This document shows, in pieces, positions 6,754-14,911 of a DNA stretch of 32,409 bases (positions are counted from its first letter, which is position 1; every line of letters starts with the position of its first letter). The position numbers and the translations under genes were made by a program. Source of the stretch: CAZOKH01 sp964580315 (GTDB lineage Bacteria > Chloroflexota > Anaerolineae > Anaerolineales > Anaerolineaceae); the NCBI GenBank assembly GCA_964580315.1, contig CAZOKH010000038.1, forward strand, positions 1 to 32,409. Reading direction: 5' to 3'. The notes under the pieces were generated by a model. It was not told the DNA's origin. It was given only the letters and a program-made list of their open reading frames with translations, and did not search any database.

Positions 6754-7911
6754 ATGAAGAAATCCTTGCTCATCGGGATTGCAGGCTGCACGCTGATTCT
6801 GGCAGCCTTGTTAACGGCGGGGTGCGAAAGCCGTGCAGTGCAACCGGCTGCGCCTACTCCGGTAGAAAAATCCATCCCAACCGTCACGAAAGCTCAACCA
6901 ACGGTTACACCCGAAGTTTTCAACACGGTTTTAACCCTGGGATATTACACCGGCAGGCAAGAATCCTATGACGCCCTGCTGACTCACGCGCCTTATCTCA
7001 AAATCATTTCGGTTGACGTATTCAGCGTTCAAATGGACGGCAGCCTGGTGGGCAGTGATGATTTGAATGCAGCAGCCTTCAATCGTGATCACGGCATTCA
7101 AACCTTTGCCTGTGTCACCAATTACAACAACGAGCCGGACGTGAATGATTTTGACCCGCAATTGGCGCAGGCTGCGCTCGTCACCCATCCCGAGACGGTG
7201 ATAGCTGAAGTGATGGATTTAATGCACACAGGAGACTACGCCGGGGTGAACATCGACTTTGAAAGCCTGTCATTCAGTGAGTCTATCGAAGAAGACCGTG
7301 CCGCCTTTACCGCCTTTATTCACGATCTGGCAGGACAATTGCACACCGAAGGTTACAGGCTCATCATCAGTGTGCCGGGTAAAACAGACAATGATCCAGA
7401 AAACACCTGGAGCTACCCGTTCGACCTGGCAGCCCTGGGACAGGACGCCGACTATCTGCAATTGATGACCTACGACCAGCACGGCCCCTGGGGCGAACCC
7501 GGTCCAGTGGCAGGCGCCGACTGGGTGGAGGACTGCCTGGCTTACACCACCTCCCTGGTCGATCCGGCAAAACTGCTCATCGGTCTGCCGGCCTACGGTT
7601 ATGACTGGGATTTGAGCGCCTCAGAACCCCAAAACGAAACCTATTCCGCTGAGAGTTTCTACTGGATCGATGTGCCGGGTTTGTTGCAAAACCCCGGCGC
7701 CGAACTGCACTGGGATGATGCCTCACAATCCCCCTGGCTGACATTTGAACAGGAGGGGCATGAGCATGTTGCCTGGTTCGAAAATCCCGACAGCATCCGC
7801 ATCAAAACAGCATTGGTGAGCAAATATCACCTGGCGGGCTTGTCCATGTGGTCATTGGGACAGGAAGATGTAAGTTTCTGGCAGGCAGTGGTTGAGGGAT
7901 TGGATTTATAG
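6754..7911 (+). CDS. GH18-family lipoprotein, probable cell-wall N-acetylglucosaminidase
   Basis: 385-residue exported protein. A lipoprotein signal peptide ends LTAG-Cys24, followed by a Pro/Thr-rich linker to about residue 50. The remainder is a glycoside hydrolase family 18 barrel: LGYYTGRQESYDAL first strand, GVNIDFES with Asp168 and the catalytic acid Glu170, LQLMTYDQHGPWG, and LLIGLPAYGYDWDL. The DxxDxDxE motif is degenerate at its first two Asp (Ala163, Asn166), as in spore-type or YaaH-like GH18 proteins, but the catalytic Glu is kept. A role in peptidoglycan or glycan cleavage at the cell surface is likely. AAGGAG at 6740-6745 fixes the start at ATG 6754. The 3' end overlaps the convergent acetate kinase gene by 6 bp. 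Confidence 0.85.
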   Translation: MKKSLLIGIAGCTLILAALLTAGCESRAVQPAAPTPVEKSIPTVTKAQPTVTPEVFNTVLTLGYYTGRQESYDALLTHAPYLKIISVDVFSVQMDGSLVGSDDLNAAAFNRDHGIQTFACVTNYNNEPDVNDFDPQLAQAALVTHPETVIAEVMDLMHTGDYAGVNIDFESLSFSESIEEDRAAFTAFIHDLAGQLHTEGYRLIISVPGKTDNDPENTWSYPFDLAALGQDADYLQLMTYDQHGPWGEPGPVAGADWVEDCLAYTTSLVDPAKLLIGLPAYGYDWDLSASEPQNETYSAESFYWIDVPGLLQNPGAELHWDDASQSPWLTFEQEGHEHVAWFENPDSIRIKTALVSKYHLAGLSMWSLGQEDVSFWQAVVEGLDL

Positions 7912-9096
7912 CTGCGCCAGCACCTCGCGCAGAATCACCTGCTCTTCATCGGTTGGAACCACCAGGATGCGCGTGCGCGACCCGGGGCGGCTGACGGTTG
8001 AGGCTTTGTCCAACGGCGCGTTACGGTTGGCGTCTGCGTCCAGCAGCACGCCCAGGTTTTCCACGCCGCCGCACACAGCCTCACGCAGCTTCCACGATTT
8101 GACGCCGATGTCATCGGTGAACACAATGGCATCCGCCCCGTTCAGCAGCCAGGTGTAGGCGCCCAGGTAGGTTTTGAGGCGGTTGGCATACACACCGTAA
8201 GCAATGCGGCAGTCCTGGTCGCCCTTTTCGCCGGCTTCAATGATCTCAGCCAGGTTAGACGAGAAGCCCGACAAGCCGATGAGCCCCGACTGGTTGTTGA
8301 GAATTTTGCTGACCTCGTCGGTGGAATATCCCTGGCGGATCAGTTCCAGGATGATTTCAGGATCAAGATCGCCGCAGCGGGTTGACATGACCAGGCCGGG
8401 CAGAGGTGAGTAACCCATGGAGGTATCGATGGAATGCCCGTCGCGCACCGCCGTGATGCTCGATCCGCCGGTGCCCAGGTGGCACAGAATCAACTTGAGC
8501 GATTCCAGCGGCTTGCCCAGGTATTCAGCGCTTTTGGCCGAAACATACTGGTACGACAGGCCGTGGAAACCGCATTTGTGAAAGCCGTGTTTGACGGCCA
8601 GCTCGCGCGGGATGGCGTAGCGTTTGGCTTCTTCCGGCATGCAGGCATGGAAAGCTGTGTCGAACACGGCGTACTGCGGCGCGCCGGGCAGTTCTTCACC
8701 GCACACCTCAATCACGCTGAACGAGTTGGGATTGTGAATGGGCGCCAGCGGGAAACATGCGCGCAGTTTTTCCAGTGCCGGGGCGTCAATGCGGGCAGTG
8801 CCTTTGAAATATTCGCCGCCGTGCACAAAACGGTGTCCAATGGCATCAATGTCAATGTGATGCTCCTGGAGGATGGCCAGGTTGGACTGCGCCGCCAGGC
8901 GGTGAGTGGAGAGATCGGCCGGGGTTGAACCAGCCTGATTGTTGATCGTCCAGTCGATGACCGGCTGCGATTGGGTTTTGGTGGCCACGTTTTTGGCCTT
9001 GCCGCTGGCAATCACCTGCTGTTCGCCGCCGGCGCTCACCTGATAGACTTTAAAGCCCTGTGAAGAAGAGCCGCAATTGAAGATAAGGATATTCAT
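7906..9096 (-). CDS. ackA: Acetate kinase
   Basis: 396-residue ASKHA-fold kinase that interconverts acetyl phosphate plus ADP with acetate plus ATP, the substrate-level phosphorylation step of fermentative metabolism. Diagnostic segments: MNILIFNCGSSSQGFKVY (phosphate 1), GHRFVHGGEYF, AVFDTAFHACMPEEA, YGFHG-type GFHGLSYQYV, LCHLGTGGSSITAV (phosphate 2), DTSMGYSPLPGLVMSTRCGDLDP, and the C-terminal FTDDIG...RILVVPTDEE. Length is normal. ATG 9096 is chosen because GGAG lies upstream and because the conserved MNILI start is there; the frame extends further upstream without support. No phosphotransacetylase gene is adjacent. The divergent neighbour is a glycyl-radical activase, consistent with an anaerobic context. 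Confidence 0.95.
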   Translation of the reverse strand: MNILIFNCGSSSQGFKVYQVSAGGEQQVIASGKAKNVATKTQSQPVIDWTINNQAGSTPADLSTHRLAAQSNLAILQEHHIDIDAIGHRFVHGGEYFKGTARIDAPALEKLRACFPLAPIHNPNSFSVIEVCGEELPGAPQYAVFDTAFHACMPEEAKRYAIPRELAVKHGFHKCGFHGLSYQYVSAKSAEYLGKPLESLKLILCHLGTGGSSITAVRDGHSIDTSMGYSPLPGLVMSTRCGDLDPEIILELIRQGYSTDEVSKILNNQSGLIGLSGFSSNLAEIIEAGEKGDQDCRIAYGVYANRLKTYLGAYTWLLNGADAIVFTDDIGVKSWKLREAVCGGVENLGVLLDADANRNAPLDKASTVSRPGSRTRILVVPTDEEQVILREVLAQL

Positions 9097-9357
9097 GGAA
9101 TCTCCGTAGTTGGATGAAATGTCAGGCTCGATTTTAACGCAGTATGGGGAAAGTGGAGGATGATCGTTTGTGTCAGTAATCAAGAGTGTGATCACCATTG
9201 CCGTAGGTTGCAGCTTTGATCGCACGGGCAACGATAGCCATATGAAAGGCAAAGTTGGTTTCTTATCAGCCAGATCGCTTGTATAAAAACCTTCCCGTTA
9301 AAATTGGTTTCACCAGGCGATCTTCCCGCTGTACATCAGCGTGATATGATTAGCCGC

Positions 9358-10281
9358 ATGACAGACGAAATTACGGGCATTGTCTTCAATATCGAACGCT
9401 ACACTCTGCACGACGGGCCGGGCATTCGCACCACGGTCTTTCTCAAAGGCTGTCCGTTGCGCTGCCTGTGGTGCAGCAATCCCGAATCACAGACGGGCAG
9501 CCCCGAAATCACCTATTTCGCTGAAAAGTGCACCGGCTGCGGGCGCTGTTTGCCGCTGTGCCCGCAAAACGCCATTCAACAGGCTGCTCCCGGCGCACCG
9601 GTGACCATTTTATTTGAGCGCTGCGACGGCTGCGGGGCATGCGTTGAGCAGTGCTACCCCGAAGCGCTGGTGCTCACCGGGCAAATCATGACCGCGCAGC
9701 AGGTGGTAGATGTGGTGCAGCGCGACAAACGCTTCTACCAGAATTCGGGCGGGGGAGTCACCCTTTCGGGTGGTGAGCCGCTGGCCCAACCCGATTTCAC
9801 CGCCGGGGTGCTGCGCCTGTGCCGCCAGCAGGGCATTCACACGGCCATTCAAACCAGCGGTTTTGCCCCGCGCAGCGCGCTGGAGAAGGTGTTACCGCAC
9901 CTCGACCTGGTGATCTTTGACCTGAAGCACACGCAAGACGCCGAACACCAACGCCTGACCGGGGTCAGCAACCGGCTCATCCTGGAGAATTTGCATTATC
10001 TCAACGCCCAAAAAATCCACGTGGTGGTGCAAATGCCGCTGATTCCCGGTTACAACGATTCGTCCGAAAACCTGCAAGCCGTGTTTGATCTGGTGAAATC
10101 GCTGCCGTCGGTGGAAGGGCTAAGCCTGCTGGCCTATCACGCGCTGGGCGCCGCCAAGTACAGCCGCGCCGGGCGCACCTATCCGCTGCAAGAATTGCCC
10201 ACTCCGCCCGGGGATTATTTGCCGGAGAAAATGGCGCTGGCCGAACAGCACGGCGTGAAGCTGGTGCGGTTCAACGGCTGA
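9358..10281 (+). CDS. Glycyl-radical enzyme activating protein (radical SAM, PflA family)
   Basis: 307-residue radical S-adenosylmethionine enzyme that would install the glycyl radical on a partner enzyme. The SAM-binding [4Fe-4S] site is Cys32-x3-Cys36-x2-Cys39 in FLKGCPLRCLWCSNPES. An inserted ferredoxin-like domain carries two more clusters: Cys58/61/64/68 and Cys89/92/95/99. GGVTLSGGEPLAQP and IQTSGF follow as SAM-contact motifs. The two-cluster insert is typical of activases for choline lyase, glycerol dehydratase, benzylsuccinate synthase or PflD-type enzymes rather than of minimal PflA. ATG 9358 begins the conserved N-terminus; ATG 9346 is an alternative, both with weak ribosome sites. 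No glycyl radical enzyme is encoded in the window. Confidence 0.93.
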   Translation: MTDEITGIVFNIERYTLHDGPGIRTTVFLKGCPLRCLWCSNPESQTGSPEITYFAEKCTGCGRCLPLCPQNAIQQAAPGAPVTILFERCDGCGACVEQCYPEALVLTGQIMTAQQVVDVVQRDKRFYQNSGGGVTLSGGEPLAQPDFTAGVLRLCRQQGIHTAIQTSGFAPRSALEKVLPHLDLVIFDLKHTQDAEHQRLTGVSNRLILENLHYLNAQKIHVVVQMPLIPGYNDSSENLQAVFDLVKSLPSVEGLSLLAYHALGAAKYSRAGRTYPLQELPTPPGDYLPEKMALAEQHGVKLVRFNG

Positions 10282-10364
10282 CATTTCCTTCAGACTTCAG
10301 ATACAATTCAGGTGGAACCCCCATCGTATTTCTGGGATCATTAGAGCAGGAGCATTCACACCGC

Positions 10365-10781
10365 ATGGTACATTCCGAAACCTTTGTTTTTGATTCGGAG
10401 GGAAACTGGCATTCCCTCAACATCACCGAACCGGTGCGCCAAATTGTCAACCGCTCCGGCATTCAACAGGGCATTGTGCTGGTGTTTTTTCAACACACCA
10501 CCGGCGGGGTGGTGATCATTGAGCACGAAGCCGGCTTCCTGGTTGATTTGGAAGACAACCTGGAACGGCTGATTCCCAGCGGCGGATCGTATGCCCATCA
10601 CCTGCGCGAATACGACCGCAACGGCGCGGCGCATGTGCGCACCGCCATCATGCCGCCCTCCATTGCCGCCCCGGTGATCGACGGCAACGTGGCGTTGGGC
10701 GAATACCAGGATATTTTGGTGGTGGATATGCAGCCCGAGCGCCGCGCGCGCTCGGTGCTGGTGCAAGTGGTGGGGGATTGA
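10365..10781 (+). CDS. YjbQ/UPF0047 family protein
   Basis: 138-residue compact protein of the UPF0047 family (secondary thiamine-phosphate synthase-like). Conserved landmarks are GIVLVFFQHTTGGVVI, the ENLERLIP segment, YDRNGAAHVRTAIMPPS with a conserved His, and the C-terminal GEYQDILVVDMQPERRARSVLVQV. Some family members show weak thiamine phosphate synthase activity, but the physiological role is not settled. AGGAG at about 10348 gives a usable though rather distant ribosome site. It is followed 4 bp later by the HAD-like gene, so the two are probably one operon, perhaps with the activase upstream. Confidence 0.88.
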   Translation: MVHSETFVFDSEGNWHSLNITEPVRQIVNRSGIQQGIVLVFFQHTTGGVVIIEHEAGFLVDLEDNLERLIPSGGSYAHHLREYDRNGAAHVRTAIMPPSIAAPVIDGNVALGEYQDILVVDMQPERRARSVLVQVVGD

Positions 10782-10785
10782 TTCG

Positions 10786-11382
10786 ATGAAGAATATTCAA
10801 CATTACTACTTTATGGCAGGTGGAGTCATCCTGCCGCGCCTGTCGCCTCAGATCATTGACACCCTGGAGAAACAGGGCATGGCGTTCAGCGAGCGCCAGC
10901 GCCTGGCGCTTTTCGACCTGGAGCGCACCCTGTTCAGCGGCGCCCTGCCCCCCGGCAGCTATTTTGAGCAGGTCAACGCCGCCGCCGCGCCGCGGCAGCC
11001 GCTTGTGTTGGAAGAATTCCTGCAGGGGATTGACGTGGATGCCGGCGCCCTTTCGGTGGCCGATGAACTGCGCCGCAACAGCCAGTGCATCCTGGTGAGC
11101 GATTACCCGCCGCAGTGGCTGGCTAACGTTGACCATCGCACCGGCGTTTGCGCCCATTTTGACCGGGTCATTCCTTTGCAGGGTATGGGCTGTGAGGATG
11201 ACCGGGCAGCCATTTTCAGCCGGTTGTGTGCCGCCGGCGAGCTGGAAGCCGGAACCAGCCTGTTGGTGGACGCCAATCCCTTCCGCACGGCGCTGGCCAT
11301 CCGCCGGGGCGTGGATGCCGTAATCTACGTGGATGAACGCCGCCTGCGCCGCGAACTGAAGTTGAGGGCGCTGATTGAGTAA
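10786..11382 (+). CDS. HAD-like protein with degenerate catalytic motifs
   Basis: 198-residue protein that looks like a haloacid dehalogenase fold but has lost key residues. LALFDLERTLF sits where motif I should be, with Glu instead of the second Asp of DxDx(T/V). QCILVSDYP matches motif II (hydrophobic strand ending in Ser), and SLLVDANPFRTALAIRRGVDAVIYVD matches the motif IV/Rossmann end of HAD phosphatases, again with only one Asp. It may be a binding protein or an altered phosphatase rather than a normal one. It starts 4 bp after yjbQ. I do not recognise a named family; confidence is high that it is a gene, moderate for the fold. Confidence 0.7.
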   Translation: MKNIQHYYFMAGGVILPRLSPQIIDTLEKQGMAFSERQRLALFDLERTLFSGALPPGSYFEQVNAAAAPRQPLVLEEFLQGIDVDAGALSVADELRRNSQCILVSDYPPQWLANVDHRTGVCAHFDRVIPLQGMGCEDDRAAIFSRLCAAGELEAGTSLLVDANPFRTALAIRRGVDAVIYVDERRLRRELKLRALIE

Positions 11383-11442
11383 GAATGGCTGGCAAAATTT
11401 GCGCCCCTGAGCGCAGCGAATGGGGTAACCGCGCCAACCTAC

Positions 11443-12831
11443 TTACATCACAATCTCCGGCAAACTCAACAGTTGTAACTCTTGCCGCTGGCTGGCAACC
11501 TCGATCACCTGCGGCGTAAACCCGGAGCGGGAACACAATGCCAGTTGAACCCGGCGGCCTCCCAGCTCGGGCTGCAACAGTGCGGCTTTCCGCTCCAGAT
11601 CTGCCAGGATATCGATCCCCACCGCTTTATTTGTCCATTTGCATTCCACCAACATAGCATCGTTCTCTCCCAGCATAACCAGGTCAATTTCTTCGCTGGC
11701 GTTCCACCACCTGCCAATTTGGTTGGGAAGAAAAGGCAACTTGCCAGCCAGCCCCGCCTGCCAGAAATATTGCTGGCAAACTTCCTCGAAAGTTAAACTG
11801 GTAAAGTGATCCATTTCGGGCATTACCTTGTTCTCAAGGATGATTTGCGCCGCACCGCGTTCGAGCTGCGAACGGTTGGGATGAACATAACGAAACCAGA
11901 AACGCAGGTAATGATCTTTCAGACGATAGATTCCGCGGCGGCTCTTTTGCGGCTGAGTTTCGGTGACGGGAACCACCCGCTCGACCAGGTGAAGCTGCTG
12001 CAAGGTATCCAGATAGGCAGTGGCGCCGTCCAACCCGGTGGCTTGTTTAATCTCGTTCAGGCGGGTTTTGCCGTCTGCAATGGCCTGGAGAATGGCAAAG
12101 TAGTTGCGGGGTTCGCGCAACTCTTGCTGCAAGATAAAACGTACTTCATCATAGAGAAAGGAACCCCGGCTGAGTATTCCGTCCTGGATATTTTGGTTCA
12201 ACGTTTGAAGGGATTCAATGGTATTCAAATAAGCAGGCGTGCCGCCAAACACAGCATAGGCGCGCACCTGGTCTTCTGGATGAAAAGTCGGGAAGAACAA
12301 CCTTGCATCTTTAAATTGCAAGGGTTCCAAAAGGTATTGGGCTGTCCGTCTGCCATACAACGGCGCTTTGTAACTTAAGACAGTTTCTTCCATCATTCCG
12401 ATATATGATCCGCAAAGGATCAACATGACCTGGCTGTTTTTCAAAGTTTGATCCCATGCGCGCTGAAGGATCGTCGTCAAAGGTGGATATGCCGTTGCAA
12501 GGTATGGAAATTCGTCTAAAACTACCACCAGCCTCTCATCTTGCGATGCCCTGGCAAGCGCATTAAACAAATCTTCCCAGGTAGCGTAAATCGCATTCAC
12601 CTGGTCAGAGCCAAACAGAACCGAATTAATAGCACCGGACAGCGCCGTCCGCAATGAAATCTCCGAACCCAGGTCAGAAACGAAAAAAATGGAACGTTTT
12701 CCCTCACAGAAACGCGCCAGCAACTCCGTTTTACCCACTCTCCGGCGGCCATAAAGCACAAATAATTCCGCTTTTGGGGATGCAAATCGTTTTTCCAACA
12801 AACCAAGTTCTGAGACACGATTGACAAACAT
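11443..12831 (-). CDS. AAA ATPase with DUF234-type C-terminal nuclease-like domain
   Basis: 462-residue protein of the archaeal-type ATPase/DUF234 family. The N-terminal NTPase has Walker A GRRRVGKT (residues 28-35), Walker B RLVVVLDEFPYL, and an arginine-rich PLYGRRTAQYLLEPL segment. A winged-helix region (DGKTRLNEIKQATGLDGATAYLDTL) follows, then a C-terminal restriction-endonuclease-like domain with EIDLVM and, near residue 395, LVECKW, the E-x-K half of a PD-(D/E)xK site. These proteins are common, often solitary, and of unproven function; links to mobile elements or defence have been suggested. GGGAGGATGAG places the start at ATG 12831. A 41-bp palindrome and an extended -10 box lie upstream, which suggests self-regulation. 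Confidence 0.88.
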   Translation of the reverse strand: MFVNRVSELGLLEKRFASPKAELFVLYGRRRVGKTELLARFCEGKRSIFFVSDLGSEISLRTALSGAINSVLFGSDQVNAIYATWEDLFNALARASQDERLVVVLDEFPYLATAYPPLTTILQRAWDQTLKNSQVMLILCGSYIGMMEETVLSYKAPLYGRRTAQYLLEPLQFKDARLFFPTFHPEDQVRAYAVFGGTPAYLNTIESLQTLNQNIQDGILSRGSFLYDEVRFILQQELREPRNYFAILQAIADGKTRLNEIKQATGLDGATAYLDTLQQLHLVERVVPVTETQPQKSRRGIYRLKDHYLRFWFRYVHPNRSQLERGAAQIILENKVMPEMDHFTSLTFEEVCQQYFWQAGLAGKLPFLPNQIGRWWNASEEIDLVMLGENDAMLVECKWTNKAVGIDILADLERKAALLQPELGGRRVQLALCSRSGFTPQVIEVASQRQELQLLSLPEIVM

Positions 12832-12859
12832 CTCATCCTCCCACAACACGGCATATCAC

Positions 12860-12900
12860 AATAAGGAAATCCAAATTATGATAATTACAATTTCCTTATT
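12860..12900. promoter_or_regulatory. 41-bp palindrome in the ATPase promoter region
   Basis: AATAAGGAAAT (12860-12870) and ATTTCCTTATT (12890-12900) are perfect inverted copies, and inside them AATTAT (12874-12879) and ATAATT (12881-12886) are too, all centred on base 12880. Only a 3-bp spacer on each side breaks the symmetry. It sits at and just downstream of the expected transcription start of the ATPase gene, where a repressor operator or a 5' untranslated hairpin would lie. Confidence 0.7.
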
Positions 12901-12901
12901 G

Positions 12902-12910
12902 ATTATAGCA
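12902..12910 (-). promoter_or_regulatory. Extended -10 promoter of the ATPase gene
   Basis: Read on the minus strand this is TGCTATAAT, a consensus extended -10 element; no good -35 hexamer is visible. The same TGCTATAAT occurs before the cobalamin riboswitch at 32011-32019. Confidence 0.6.
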
Positions 12911-12937
12911 CAATGTGAGAGCGCGAATCCCCCCCCT

Positions 12938-12973
12938 AAAAAAACGGGGGCGGTCAAAAAACCGACCGCACCC
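12938..12973 (-). terminator. Intrinsic terminator of the cobalamin operon
   Basis: On the minus strand, GGGTGCGGTC (12973-12964) pairs with GACCGCCCCC (12955-12946) around a T-rich loop and is followed by a seven-T tract (12944-12938). It lies 5 bp behind the stop codon of the HD-domain gene. Confidence 0.85.
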
Positions 12974-12978
12974 GCAGT

Positions 12979-13776
12979 TTACATCGCCTGAAATTCTTTA
13001 ATCAGCTTCTTCTCTTCGCCTTCCACCAGGTAGGCGCTGACGATTACATATTTTTCAATGCCCGAGCCCTTCAGCTTGCGCCGCAGCAACTCGTCCACCT
13101 GGAAAATGCCGGCGTTGTTGTTCATCCAAATGTTGATCTGCACCGGCTTCTCGGTTCCCTCCAAAATTTCCACCTTGTCGATGGAAGCCGCCGAGACCGA
13201 ATGGATGTCCATTTTGCCAGCCTGGTAGGGAATGCGCGAGCGCCCCTCGCTCATATCCAGGGCGTCAGCCACGCGCACAATGCCGGCTTCGATGGTGTAG
13301 GGCACGCCGCCGCTGCGGTGCGCAATGATGGCGTGCAGCGTTTCTGAGATCACGATGGTGCGTTCTTCCAGCGGCAGAAAATCGAGCAGGCGGTGCAGGA
13401 TGTCATTGGCTAAAATCAGGCTGAACTCCTCGTGCCCCTCACGGCTGATCGACATGCCCAGATCGTGAAACAGGCTAGCCAGCAAAATGATCAGTTCGGC
13501 ATACTCGGTTGAAAGGTCATAATTTTGTGTGACCGACATCACCACTTTGTGTTTATCGAGAAGGCGCGCCAGGCGCAGCGCAATGTTGGCCACAATTTGG
13601 AAATGCACCGGGCCGTGATCGGTCATACCCAGCCGGTCAATGGCATTGATGTTAATCACGCGCCACAGGGTTTTTATCTCAACGTCTTTATTAACCAATT
13701 CCAGGGTTTTCTCCAGCAGGCTGTTGTGCTGCGCCGGAACCCGGATATCGATTTGAGCATATTTTCTTGGTTCCAT
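12979..13776 (-). CDS. HD-domain metal-dependent phosphohydrolase-like protein
   Basis: 265-residue protein with an HD-type metal site: His54/His58 in MTDHGPVHFQ, His104-Asp105 in SLFHDLGMSI, further His in HAIIAHRSGG, and Asp in RVADALDMSEGRSR. HD proteins are usually metal-dependent phosphohydrolases acting on nucleotides or signalling nucleotides; the substrate here is unknown. The N-terminal 40 residues and the C-terminal 60 residues (about KVEILEG to the end) lie outside the HD core. ATG 13776 is favoured by AAGGAG upstream, although at a rather long 12-base spacing; an upstream start at 13848 would overlap cobD. It is the last gene before the operon terminator, 46 bp behind cobD, so it is probably transcribed with the cobalamin genes. 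Confidence 0.85.
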   Translation of the reverse strand: MEPRKYAQIDIRVPAQHNSLLEKTLELVNKDVEIKTLWRVININAIDRLGMTDHGPVHFQIVANIALRLARLLDKHKVVMSVTQNYDLSTEYAELIILLASLFHDLGMSISREGHEEFSLILANDILHRLLDFLPLEERTIVISETLHAIIAHRSGGVPYTIEAGIVRVADALDMSEGRSRIPYQAGKMDIHSVSAASIDKVEILEGTEKPVQINIWMNNNAGIFQVDELLRRKLKGSGIEKYVIVSAYLVEGEEKKLIKEFQAM

Positions 13777-13822
13777 CGGGTTGTCTTTCTCCTTGATGCT
13801 GCTTACCGCATAGATATTTGTT

Positions 13823-14911
13823 TCATTGATTATCGCATGATCTCCCAACTTGCGGCAAATTTTTTAATAAGGCTGCCACCAGCCGCTGGTTATCCTCCAC
13901 CAGCCGGGTGCTGACGCGCATGTATTCGGGCAGTCCAAACGAGGTGCAATCGCGCACCTGGATGGACTGCTGCATGAGCATGCGGCGCACTTCCACAGCC
14001 GGGCGCTCCAGCGCAATCAACCCAAAATGTACATCGGATGAAACGACCGCCAGCCCGGCAGCGGTCAAAGCGGCAAAAAACTGTCTTTTCAAGCCCGCTA
14101 GATCTTCCAATGTCTTCCGATAATAATCCAGGCTTTGCAGGGCGGCCAGCCCGGCCGCCTGGGCAAAGGCATTCACACTCCAGGCGGGTTGAAATTGCCG
14201 CAAACGGGCAATGTGCGCCGCACTCCCCAGCGCGTAACCCAGGCGCAGACCCGCCAGGGCGAAATCTTTGGTCATGGAGCGCAGCACCAGGCAGTTTTCA
14301 GCCGGAAAAGACGAGAAGAACTGCCCATCGGCAAACGAGCGGTACGCCTCATCCAGCACCAGCAGGCAGTCCTGGCCGCAAGCCTGTACCACTCTTTCAA
14401 TATCCGCCAACGGAATGAATTTGCCGGTTGGATTATTAGGGTTGCACAAAAAGACCAGCCGTGGTCGCTGCCGCCGGATGGCAGTCAGCAGCACATCCAC
14501 AGGCAGATCGAACCACGGCGCAGAGGCTCGCACCTCCTGCACTTCAGCCCCCTGCGCGGCGGCGGCGCGGGCATATTCGCCAAAGGTGGGTCCCAGAATC
14601 AGCACCCGCTCACCCGGTTGCAAGAATGCCTGGGTGATCAGCCAGATCAGTTCAGCCGTGCCGTTGCCCACGCACACTTGCCCGGGCACAACCCCGCAGG
14701 CCTGCGCCAGCGCCCGGCGGATTTCGTCACAATCGCGGTCGGGGTAAAGCGACACGTCCACCTTTTGAAGCGCCGCCAGCACAGCCGGCGAGGGACCAAA
14801 CGGGTTGCTGTTCACCGAGAAATCGGCCAGGGCATGGGGGTCAATCCCCAGCCGCTGCAGCTCAGCCGGGTTTATGCCCCCGTGATCTTCAGATGAGGGT
14901 TGCAAGGACAA
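13823..14911 (-). CDS. cobD: Threonine-phosphate decarboxylase (CobD/CobC-type)
   Basis: 362-residue fold-type I PLP enzyme related to histidinol-phosphate aminotransferase. It decarboxylates L-threonine O-3-phosphate to (R)-1-amino-2-propanol O-2-phosphate, the linker of the nucleotide loop. Landmarks: DHGGINPAELQRLGI and DFSVNSNPFGPSP at the N-terminus, GNGTAELIWLI, LVFLCNPNNPTGKFI, LVLDEAYRSF, and SMTKDFALAGLRLGY with Schiff-base Lys215. The genomic neighbours (PduX making the substrate, CbiB using the product) separate it from HisC. A TTG start at 14911 is preferred because GGAGGTG lies six bases upstream; GTG 14926 is the alternative. Either way the 5' end overlaps cbiB. Confidence 0.9.
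   Translation of the reverse strand: MSLQPSSEDHGGINPAELQRLGIDPHALADFSVNSNPFGPSPAVLAALQKVDVSLYPDRDCDEIRRALAQACGVVPGQVCVGNGTAELIWLITQAFLQPGERVLILGPTFGEYARAAAAQGAEVQEVRASAPWFDLPVDVLLTAIRRQRPRLVFLCNPNNPTGKFIPLADIERVVQACGQDCLLVLDEAYRSFADGQFFSSFPAENCLVLRSMTKDFALAGLRLGYALGSAAHIARLRQFQPAWSVNAFAQAAGLAALQSLDYYRKTLEDLAGLKRQFFAALTAAGLAVVSSDVHFGLIALERPAVEVRRMLMQQSIQVRDCTSFGLPEYMRVSTRLVEDNQRLVAALLKNLPQVGRSCDNQ

Noticed and set aside
11383..11442. Possible terminator between the convergent HAD-like and ATPase genes
   Set aside because: Short complementary GC runs are present, but there is no convincing stem followed by a T tract.
13823..14911. Calling this gene hisC (histidinol-phosphate aminotransferase)
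   Set aside because: The fold is shared, but the DHGGINPAELQ start and the placement next to pduX and cbiB favour CobD.
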